Source: Termitomyces sp. T153 (lineage: Eukaryota; Basidiomycota; Agaricomycetes; Agaricales; Lyophyllaceae). Taken from it: a DNA stretch of 27,796 bases. The position numbers and the translations under genes were made by a program. The DNA is taken from positions 1-27,796 of the forward strand of contig JACKQL020000245.1 of the NCBI GenBank assembly GCA_018296165.2, read 5' to 3'. This document shows, one piece after another, positions 20,490 through 27,796 of the stretch. Within the stretch, counting starts at the first letter, position 1. Each line of letters opens with the position of its first letter. The notes beneath the pieces are model-generated. The model was not told the DNA's origin. It made no database searches and saw only the letters and a list, made by a program, of their open reading frames with translations.

Positions 20490-20502
20490 AGTCTTGATAT
20501 TA
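20490..20502 (-). promoter_or_regulatory. Primer binding site, self-complementary to LTR leader
   Basis: On the sense strand TAATATCAAGACT directly follows the last base of the 5' LTR (no spacer). It lacks the TGG start expected for a tRNA primer. It is the exact reverse complement of AGTCTTGATATTA at 21083-21071 inside the same LTR, which is where transcription is predicted to begin. This is the layout of Tf1/sushi self-priming, where the 5' end of the mRNA folds back and primes cDNA synthesis. Confidence 0.82.
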
Positions 20503-21504
20503 TGTCAGGTTCCGCTGACGACGGGGGCTCAGTACACTGGCGAGTCCTTACTAGGTGGACGCGATGTCCTGCGCTTATAACCAGGCATCTGGAGTTGGAG
20601 CAGAGGTGGGGAAAGCTTGCGAGGGGGTCCCTAGGGAGAGCGGCCCGAGCAAGTCCTGAGTGATTCAGAGGGGTCTAAGACCAAAGGTACTGGTCGTTGA
20701 CCCAGGGCGGGTGTCAGGGCTAGTTAGTGGGCACACAAATGGATTGCGGGATAGGCGGAGGCTTCTCGGTTGATGGGGGCGGGGTCGGAGCTGGACAGGG
20801 GATTACTGGGGCTGGGTGGGTTCCAGGGCTGGGTGGGTTCCGGGGCTGAGTGGGTAGCGAGGTCCGGAGTTGTCATTAAGAATGTTCAGGTCATGGCGCG
20901 TGCGCGGAGTTCATACTGACATAGGGAGCAAGGGAACTTCAGAGGAACAAAGGAAATATGTACAGTTGAGACGAGACGGGGATGAGACGAGACTGAGAAA
21001 AGATAGATTCGGAACCTAAAAACAGAAATAGAGACGAGACCAGAGACAAAACATAGGAAACCGGTAAATATAATATCAAGACTAAAGTTTGAGGAGTTAT
21101 TCTATGACTTATATACCGACTACTGGGTGCCTCCCGAGGGCAGCGGATATGATGGCGGGGGTCGACGGAGCTGTGCGGAGTCGACGGGTGTCGGGTACAA
21201 TCCAAGGTCAGGCCATGGCGGTATTCTGATGGGATCAGTTGGGGGCGTGGCCACTCTGGGGACATCGTGATACTCCGGGACGGGACGGGTAAACTAGGGT
21301 AGGGGGTCGGGGACGTATGACGTGGCCAGGAACGGTGGGGGAAGGTTTCAGGGGGGTGTTGATGGCTATGGAGAGGGAGTTGCCATCGGGGTTTGCCGGA
21401 GAAGCATCGGAGTTGTCCAGTGTGGGCGGGGTTCAGGGGAGTTAGACAGGAAATCGGGAGGGGTTGGGAGCAGTGTCTAGGGAGCTAGGAAGCGGGTCGT
21501 GACA
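20503..21504 (-). repeat. 5' LTR of the full element
   Basis: 1002 bp, plus-strand ends TGTCAGG...CGTGACA. On the sense strand U3 spans 21504 to 21084, and R begins at 21083. A short direct duplication (gctgggtgggttcc twice, about 20810-20850) is absent from the 3' LTR. The difference from the 3' LTR shows that the copy is not recent or that the two LTRs come from different parents. Confidence 0.95.
21083..21115 (-). promoter_or_regulatory. LTR core promoter: TATA box and predicted start
   Basis: Sense-strand TATATAAG (21115-21108) is followed 32 bases after its first base by AGTCTTGATATTA (from 21083). The same 32-base distance is kept in the LTRs at 2337, 4352, 5407, 9245, 10492 and 22968 although the sequence between varies. 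A fixed TATA-to-start distance of about 30 is normal for Pol II promoters, so 21083 is the likely first transcribed base. Confidence 0.8.
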
Positions 21505-21506
21505 GA

Positions 21507-21800
21507 GTTCTCCTGAACAGTGCCTCTGTGGCACTGGTGTCAATCCAAGATGGGTTGACACAGATGTCTGTGGATCACCCTCCGGAGCTTCAGCAGGAGA
21601 TGGCAAGGATGGGGAGGTTGCTGGTGGGGCATTGGTGGTGCAATGCGGTGGCCCCAGGGTTGTGGTGGGAGGTGGCAGTGGATGCGGGGGAGGCCTTGCT
21701 GGGGTTGGTGGAGGTTCTAGTGGTGGTGCGGGCCCAAATGGAGATTGATTTGGGGATTGGGGAGGAAGGGAGGGGGTTTCCCAAGGGGGGGAGGGGTTGA
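21507..21800 (+). pseudogene. Opposite-strand gene, last exon in the older copy
   Basis: A 97-codon open frame to TGA at 21798-21800 reading VLLNSASVALVSIQDGL, PPELQQEMARMGRLLVGHWW, PGLWWEVAVDAGEALLGL. It aligns along its length with the last exon of the gene at 11702-13381 (ILLNGASAALGSIHDGL, MGRLLAGH, WWEMATDMGE). It begins at the junction with the full element, so the earlier exons are missing. The frame has no stop although the pol region of the same copy is unreadable. Confidence 0.65.
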
Positions 21801-23518
21801 GGGAGCAGTCGGACTCTGTCCTCTTGTTGCTCTGTGCCCCATTGCCTACCCCCTTTTTGTTGTATTATATCATTGTTAATGCAATTTTGGTCAATGCTCC
21901 TGGGCACATGTGGTGAGCTTTAGTTTGTGTGAGGGTAAGTAAAAACATGCAGGAGTGCAGGTGGGAGTTGAATCCCTAGTAAGTTTAGAGGTGGGGGTTA
22001 AGCCCATTGTTTGCCATCTGTGTTGGCTAGTCCTGGGGTCATTGCAGGACTTGGCAGAGTATTGTGGGAGGGAGTTCCAAGGCACAATGGGGTGTTGGGA
22101 GTCTTTCTGTGGGGTTCCATTGCATTTTAGAGCATTGATGGCAGTGTTGTTGGGCTTGGCTCTTGGGGTTTTGGACTGAGGTTGTAGCAGTTGTCTTCTG
22201 TCTGTGGCGGGGTCAAGCATTGTGCTGGTTAGGGGGGGCAGACCTCCAAATCTTTGGAGTGTGCTTGATAGTGGCTGGCAGTTTTGTTTTTTCTGTTGGT
22301 GTGGCTTGCGGATGGGCAGAGGCCTTCTGGTGGTTTGACCCTTATGCTGATATGGGTGGCAGAGGTGGTGGAGGTCCTTCTTGAAGACAGTGGGGGTAGT
22401 GGAGTGAAGACCCTTATACTGATGCAGCTGGTGGAGATGGCAGAGGTCTCTTTAGATGGTGGTGGGGGTAGCAGGGTGAAGTTTGTCCTTGGAGGCAGGG
22501 CCAGTTAGAGGCGGAAGTCCTTGGTGGCATAGAGGCATGGTCCCAGTGTGAGGTGGTCCTTGTAATAGTTCGTTGGGGGACTGTTCCACAGGCCAGCTAT
22601 GCTGTCAGTTGGATTAGTGTGAGTGTGGAGGTACTCCCTTGGGGTAGGTGTTGCCATCCTTTGGTTGTTGGTGTCCAGGCTTCGTGTTTTAGTGGGTTTG
22701 TGCATGGTGGAGGTTTGTCAAGCTCTGGAGTATTGTATTTTGTCAGAGGTGTACTGGGTTTGGGCCTTGCTGTGCTCCAGAGTGTTGGCTCTGGTCAAGG
22801 TCATGCTCCGGAATATTGTGTTTAGGGATGGGTGTGCTCAGGTGGTGTTTTGGTGTGCTCTGGAGTGTCATTGACAAGGGGGTGGGGTTTGGGGTGGCCA
22901 GTCTCAATGAGTTTCTTCTGGTCCAGAGTTGAGGTTTGTGAGTTCTAGACCATTTACACAACCTTGCTGTCAGGTTCCGCTGACCCCGGGGGCTCAGCTA
23001 CTCTGGGCGAGTCCTTACTAGGCGGGCGTGATCCCCTTGCACTGGTAACCAAACACTCAAAGACGTTCCGGGCCCTGGTGGCTTGTGCGGGTAGTTGGGG
23101 GGATGTGATCCAGACAGATCCGGGAAGGTCCGGAGGAGTCGGATTGTGAGGAAACAAGATGATCTTGGCGGGGTTCAGGCAGAAGGCCGTATGGGAGATT
23201 CGTGGAAGCGAGGGAGTAGGTGGCTGTGTGATCAATGGGAACGGAGCCGGGGTTTGATGGGAGATCATTTGGAGCTGATGGAGTCCGGGACCGAGCAAAG
23301 AGCAAAGTTCGGACCTGGTAAAGGAGTGTCGGGGTTCGTAATCATAATCGCGGAGTTCGTGAGGTTGTTAGGGTTGGTGAAGACTTGGGCACAATGGTCG
23401 GACGGAGTCACCGAGACAGCGTCAGACAAAACGGGATGGTGTTGATAGGGGACAAGAGTAGATTCAAATAGAGATACGAAACAATAATGAGAACGATAAT
23501 GAAATGGAGACGAGACAA

Positions 23519-23575
23519 GACTGGGAGACTGAGATAAGACCGGGAGACTGAGATAAGACTGGGAGACTGAGATAA
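23519..23575. repeat. 19-bp tandem repeat in LTR leader, 3 units
   Basis: Three units with consensus actgggagactgagataag (23519-23537, 23538-23556, 23557-23575), equivalent to the four-unit array in the LTR at 5407-6591. They lie in the transcribed leader. Confidence 0.8.
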
Positions 23576-23979
23576 GGGAATGAGACACGAGACACGAGAA
23601 GGAAACAATCAGACCATAGGTAACGTTTAGCAATATCAAGACTAGGGTATGAAGAGTTACTCGATGACTTATATACTGACTACCGGAGGACTTTGGGGTA
23701 CGTCGGCTGTGGCGGCGGGGCTTGGCAGAGCTCGATGGAGGGGGCGGGTGTCGGTTGTGATTGAGGATCGTGCCGCACTGATACGTTGATGGGATCATTG
23801 GAGAACGTGGGTTGCTCCGAGGTTGTCGTGATACTCCGAAATAGGTCAGAGGAACCAGGGTGTTGAGTTGATGATGGGTGGCGAAGATCGGGAACAGCGG
23901 GGGTGGTTCTTGGGGTTCAGGAGGCCCAGGGTAAGTGTCAGTGGCTGCGGGGCAGGCACCAAAGTTGGCCAGGGGGCCG

Positions 23980-24077
23980 TCGGAGTTAGCCGGGGAGGCG
24001 TCGGAGTTAGCCGGGGAGGCGTCGGAGTTAGCCGGGGAGGCGTCGGAGTTAGCCGGGGAGGCGTCGGAGTTAGCCAA
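23980..24077. repeat. 21-bp tandem repeat in U3, 4.7 units
   Basis: Four exact units of tcggagttagccggggaggcg (23980-24000, 24001-24021, 24022-24042, 24043-24063) and a partial fifth. The sister LTR at 5407-6591 has a single related unit near 6470. On the element sense strand they lie about 110-205 bases into U3, upstream of the TATA box. They read as open frames in both directions, but I see no reason to call a protein. Confidence 0.92.
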
Positions 24078-24249
24078 AGTAGGCGCGGGGCATGGGCGGA
24101 AGTTCGGCGGAGCGTTGGGGGTCCCTTTGGGGGTTCGGGGGGTTGATGGACGATGTGTGGGGTTTCGGGGAACGGGTCGTGACACTTGCTCTCCGTTCCT
24201 GGCCAAGGGTAAGTTCAGAGACAGTTAGAGAAGTCTTACATAGTTCTGT

Positions 24250-24860
24250 CATTCTCTAGAAGTTGAGGTGCTGCCTGGGTTGAATTGGTAGAGGCCTCCT
24301 TTTGGTGGAGGCAGTGCAGGGTTTGGTTGGTGACTGTCTTGTCCTAGTGGAGGTGCTCTAGGATGAGGGGGAGTTTGGGGGCTGTTGTCCCATGGATTAT
24401 TCCTCTTGGAGTAGGTGGTTCTTTTGGTGGAGCTGTGTCAGGGGACTGTATTGAGGGCCTAAGGGTTACTGGTTTGTTGGTGGAGTGCATGGGGCCAGTG
24501 GTACAAAGGCGGTGCAGGGGTTTGTGGTCTTTTGTCTCTTCTTAGGGCGGAGCCAGTAATAGAGTGGTGTGAGAGTTGGTGGAGTGTTGGCCTTGCTGGC
24601 GGAGCTCTTTTACGCTTGGTGGGTCAGGGCAGGGTTAGTTTGGGGTGAGCTCAGGGCCTCAGGTGGCAGTTTTTGTCCTTTTCTAGGGCAGAGCTGGCAG
24701 CAGAGGCGGTGGGGAGTCAGCAAAGTGTTGACTTCACTGGCGGAGCTCTCTTGGTTTTGGTGGGACGGGGCAGGATTGGTCTGCATGGGTTCAGGGTGTT
24801 GTTTCTTTCTCCCAGAGTGGGAGTTAGCAGTGTGGGGTTGCAGGGTGAGGGTAGCCTGGT
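24250..24860. repeat. Degenerate tandem repeat, period about 140 bp
   Basis: Segments starting near 24526 and 24672 align over about 135 bp (shared ctagggc-gagc, gtgttg, ctggcggagctct, ggtggg-c-gggcag). Weaker copies are suggested before (from about 24280) and after (from about 24803). It lies in the eroded pol region of the older copy and has no obvious counterpart in the intact element. Confidence 0.5.
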
Positions 24861-27121
24861 GGGTGGTTTGTCAATAGAGTTGATTCCAGAGGTGATGCAG
24901 GAGGAAAAGGGAGTCCAGAGAGCATTTGGTCAGTCCATTGTTTCCATCATACAAACCAGGGATCCAGAGTCAAATGTGGGGATTGGGGTTGGTTCTTAAC
25001 TTGTTAGCAGGGCTGTGTCGGAGGTGACACGAGTTGAAGGGGAGGCTCTGGAGTTGGGTTTCCTCTTTGTTCAGTCAGTGCGACAAGCAGATGTTCAACG
25101 GACATTACCACTGAGTAGCAGAGTTCTTGCATATGGTGGTGGCTCCCAGAGTCATGTTTGGATGTGGGGAGCGGGTCTAGCTGCCTTCTGAGGCTTTGGT
25201 GATTCTAGCCATTGTTCCTTTGTGTGAAGTCTTTTGCTGCATTGGGGGAGATGGTCATTCATGATCATTGGAGGGCAGCGGGAAGTTGGTTGCAGGGAGA
25301 CATTGATCTGAGACTTCAAGGGGGTTCATGGCAGGGTTAGGGTAGTCTTTCCTTTGTGCTCCAGAGTGGTCTGGAGGTCACTATGAATGGGGGTGGGGTA
25401 GGTCTTGGCACTGTGGGGCAATCAACTAAGTTTCTGATCAGGGAAAAAGTGCTGCTTCTTTAGAGGGCATCATTGGTTCCTTCATTGTCGGGGCAGAGTT
25501 GGAGGGGCTGCCTCATCATTCTGGGTGTCTGGATCAATCTCTGTCAGCATGGTTAGATTTTGCCAGGGGTGTTGCGGAATTTGGGGGGAAACTACTTGGG
25601 GGGTCCCAGAGTTTATTCTCTTGTTGGGGAAGCATTTTGTCAGGGGAGGGGAGTGGTATGGTGGTGGGTCTGGGGCTCTGTGGGTGGGTTGCAGCATGTG
25701 ACACCCTTGCTGGTGGGGTGGCACTTTCTTCAATGTTGAGTTGTTATTGGGGGGTTGTGGCATCCCTTCCAATGTCGATTTGGGATGGGTAGCAATGGGA
25801 GAAAAACTAATCACTTCTTATGGGAGGCATCAGCAATTTTAGGGCACTCTGAAGAAACTACTTCATATGGGGTTTGTTTCTGGGTACTCCAGTAGTGTGG
25901 TCCTGGTTTGATAGACATCTCCTGGTGTACAGGCAGGGTTTCATGGAGTTGATATCTGGCAAGCTGTGATTGCGGGGTGGGTGCTGCAGAGCATTGTCAT
26001 TTTGGTTGGCATTGTAGGTTCCCTAAGTTGGATGTCAGAGTCAGGGCAGGGGCCCCAGAGTTGCATTGCCAGGGTCCGGAGTTGCATGGAGGGCTTTGGA
26101 GTGGCTCAGAGAGGTTGGTTGGAGTGGCCTTAACCTGGCATGGTGTTATTTGAGCCATCAAGCTTGCTCAAGTTGCTTAGTGGGCAAGCCCTCCAGAGAC
26201 GTTGGAGCATATGTTCTTTATTGTTGGGGGTTTTTGGAGCTTGAGAGGGTTGATCAATGGTTTTGGGGATGATGGTGGGGCTTCCCCCTCCCTTATATGA
26301 ACATGTCAGCAAGTTCAGAGTACTCCAGGAAACTACTTTGCATGGGATCCTCTTTTCCCTATAGCTCATTCTGATGGGGCAATTCCAATGCTGGGGTTGG
26401 GTGTAGCATTGGTCTCAAGATCTTGCTCTGTTGTTGGTGGGTTTACTGGCTTGAGCTTGATTCCAATGATGGCAGAGCTAGTGTGGGAGGGCAGAATTTC
26501 TTAGGGGTGGGTGCGGGTGAGAGTCGGATGGTCTGCTGGCATGGTAGTGGGGTTCTGCTATTGGGTTACAATGCTGTCAGAGACTTGCTGGGTTTGTCCT
26601 GACAGCTTGCAGAGTTGCTTGTGGGTTGGTGGATCCAAAGGCGGGCTTTGGGGAAGTGTGTTCTCAGTGGTCTTGTCATTGTTCTGGCAGAGTTGGTGAT
26701 CTTCTTCATGCAATGGGTGATTTTTTGTGGTGGGTTTGTGTTATTGTTGTTGGAGGGGTGGGGGTGCAGTGCCAGAGAAGTTTGTTGATCATTGGGTTGA
26801 ATTATTACTGGGGTTTAGCGTGCTGCTTTTGGTGATTGGGGTCAACCTTCGCAGCAAAGCAGAGCTGGCAGAGAGGGTGGGGGAAGGGTGGGAGGTGGTC
26901 TGCAGGAGTGGTGTAGGGTTGGGCATGGGTGGGGAGGGTGTCCATGGAGAGAGCCATTGTATGGGTGTAACCAGAGTGGAAGGGACATTTGGTGTCAGGT
27001 CCATGACTCAATGTGCCTTGGCAAATTGGGCAGGGCCATATGAATCATAAGGGTTTCCAGGCACAGGTTGACTATAGACATTGGAAGTGTTTGGCAAACG
27101 TGTGTGCAGAGCTAGTGCGGA

Positions 27122-27156
27122 CATCACAAACAGGGTAAGGTAGAGTCTTGATATTA
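27122..27156 (-). promoter_or_regulatory. Gag start and primer site of the older copy
   Basis: The primer site AGTCTTGATATTA (plus strand, 27144-27156) abuts the LTR exactly as in the full element and is unchanged, although its surroundings have diverged. A gag ATG at 27124-27122 (MSA...) is kept at a similar distance. Confidence 0.8.
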
Positions 27157-27796
27157 TGTCAGGTTCTGCTGATCACGGGGGCTCAGCTACACTGGGCAAG
27201 TCCTTACTAGGCAGACGTGATTCCCTGCACTGACAACTGGGCATTCAGAGGTGTCCCAAACACTGGGGACTTGTGAGGATAGTTGGTGGAGGTTGATCCA
27301 AGCAAGCCCGGGGAGGTCCAGAGGAGTAGGGGATGAGCTGAGGGGAAGGGGGACAGGCTTGGCAGGGTTCAGGCACAAGTCCGTACATGAGTATTGTGGG
27401 TGCAGAGGAGGCGGAGGCTACACAAGTGATGGAAGTGGAGCCAGAGTTTGATGGGGGATCAATGGAGGTTGATAGAGTTTGGAGCCAAGTGTGTAGCGAG
27501 GTCCAGAGTTGGTTAAATAGTGTTTGGGATTTGTAATTGTAATTGCAGGGTTTGCAAAGGCATTAAGGTTGGGAAAGATAGGAATACAATGGATGGGACA
27601 GATCAAACAAGACAAGATGGAGTCAAGATGAGATTGAGACAAGAATGAGAATAGATTCAGGCAGAGATATGAAACAATAACAAAATGATAACAGAATAGA
27701 GATGAGACAAGACCAAGAGACTGAGAGTAAGAAAACAAGACACAGAACACAAAACATGAGAGAGAAACAATCAGACCATAGGTAACATTAAGCAAT
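27157..27796 (-). repeat. 5' LTR of the older copy, cut by the window end
   Basis: Plus-strand start TGTCAGGTTCTGCTGATC next to the primer site. It is CpG-poor, and the window ends just inside the conserved aatatcaagact element (last bases ttaagcaat), so U3 and the TATA box lie outside. The body resembles the 5407 and 22968 LTR subfamily. Confidence 0.93.

Larger units (their letters stand above)
10492..21504 (-). mobile_element. Full-length Ty3/gypsy chromovirus, inactive
   Basis: An 11-kb LTR retrotransposon read on the minus strand: 5' LTR, primer site, gag, tandem proteases, reverse transcriptase, RNase H, integrase, chromodomain, an opposite-strand spliced gene, purine tract, 3' LTR. 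The domain order RT-RH-IN-chromodomain places it among the chromoviruses. The two LTRs (997 and 1002 bp) are clearly similar but differ at many sites, mostly transitions. No target duplication is present (cctgt on the left, gagtt on the right), so the flanks were rearranged or the element is recombinant. Eleven in-frame TGA codons, frame changes in gag and between domains, and lost RT and integrase active-site residues show that it cannot move on its own. Confidence 0.95.
22968..24184 (-). mobile_element. Solo gypsy LTR nested in the older copy, TSD CTTGC
   Basis: Plus-strand ends TGTCAGGTTCCGCTGACC...GGGTCGTGACA, with a perfect target duplication cttgc (22963-22967 and 24185-24189). It sits in the decayed integrase region. 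Reverse TATATAAG lies at 23668-23675 and aatatcaagact at 23632-23643. CpG content is high, so it is younger than its host copy. Body and length (1217 bp) match the LTR at 5407-6591. Confidence 0.95.
21505..27156 (-). mobile_element. Older, eroded and deleted gypsy copy (interior)
   Basis: Internal region of a relative of the 10492-21504 element in the same orientation. Anchors by similarity: opposite-strand exon 3 (21507-21800), chromodomain region near 22080, integrase C-terminal part 22500-22960, integrase N-terminal part 24190-24260 (ttcctggcca), RT near 25420 (caatcaac-aag-ttctgat), RT N-terminus near 26306 (cagcaa-ctca...tactcc), gag start at 27124, and the primer site. Excluding the inserted solo LTR it is about 4.4 kb, against 7.4 kb for the matching part of the intact element, so about 3 kb is missing in total. 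No long pol frame survives. Its 3' LTR and the first exons of the opposite-strand gene are lost at the 21504/21505 junction. Confidence 0.75.

Noticed and set aside
19015..20497. Several plus-strand open frames rich in Gly, Arg and Val opposite gag
   Set aside because: They mirror the Pro-rich gag sequence (CCN codons read as NGG) and are composition shadows.
20490..20502. A conventional tRNA primer binding site
   Set aside because: It does not begin with TGG and is an exact complement of the LTR leader instead.
10487..21509. A target-site duplication for the full element
   Set aside because: The five bases on each side (cctgt and gagtt) do not match, and a one-base shift of the boundaries does not help.
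23980..24077. Possible CRISPR array or coding repeat (ASELAGE units)
   Set aside because: Units are contiguous with no spacers and lie in a fungal LTR; the translated repeat is simply an open frame of a 21-bp period.
24430..24860. Extra protease copies in the older element, suggested by ggcggagctct resembling the DSG region
   Set aside because: Order of the anchors puts this segment between integrase and RT, not between RT and gag, and no frame supports protease motifs.

Overview
The window looks like a piece of transposon-packed, repeat-on-repeat chromatin from a filamentous basidiomycete, probably an agaricomycete. The basis is 49-55 bp GT-AG introns, a chromodomain-bearing Ty3/gypsy element, a MULE-like transposase of the kind common in agaricomycetes, and heavy CpG loss. 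The species assignment is inference. I see no host housekeeping gene; everything recognisable is a mobile element or its remains.

Layout. 265-4212 (+) is a decayed MULE-like DNA transposase gene, split by a solo gypsy LTR (2337-3413, TSD GGCAG). Two more solo LTRs follow: 4352-5377 on the other strand (TSD ATTTA) and 5407-6591 (TSD GCAAG). 6592-8006 is CpG-free relic DNA with a tRNA-like promoter pair and a 112-bp direct duplication. 8007-10372 is a short LTR element (LTRs TGTAAG...CTTACA) with no visible coding capacity; its right LTR is split by a solo gypsy LTR (9245-10314). 10492-21504 is a complete gypsy chromovirus lying on the minus strand. 21505-27796 is an older, eroded, internally deleted relative of that element, itself carrying a solo LTR (22968-24184, TSD CTTGC) and ending in its own 5' LTR, which runs off the window.

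The full-length element, read on the minus strand, is: 5' LTR (21504-20503), a primer site directly abutting it, gag with a CCHC knuckle, two tandem aspartic-protease domains, reverse transcriptase, RNase H, integrase, chromodomain, then a spliced gene on the opposite (plus) strand at 11702-13381, a purine tract and the 3' LTR (11488-10492). It is dead. Eleven in-frame stops in gag-pol are all TGA, mostly where arginine is expected. The RT box is YLDN instead of YLDD, and the integrase D,D-35-E glutamate is lysine; both changes fit CpG decay.

Three points stand out. (1) The primer site is not a tRNA complement. It is a 13-base perfect complement of a sequence inside the LTR that begins exactly 32 bases after the first base of the TATA box in all seven LTRs where this can be checked, which points to Tf1/sushi-type self-priming. 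(2) The opposite-strand gene joins an unusual paired CX2CX6C cysteine module to a coiled coil and a conserved C-terminal domain, and the same C-terminal exon survives in the older copy. (3) The protease is duplicated in tandem.
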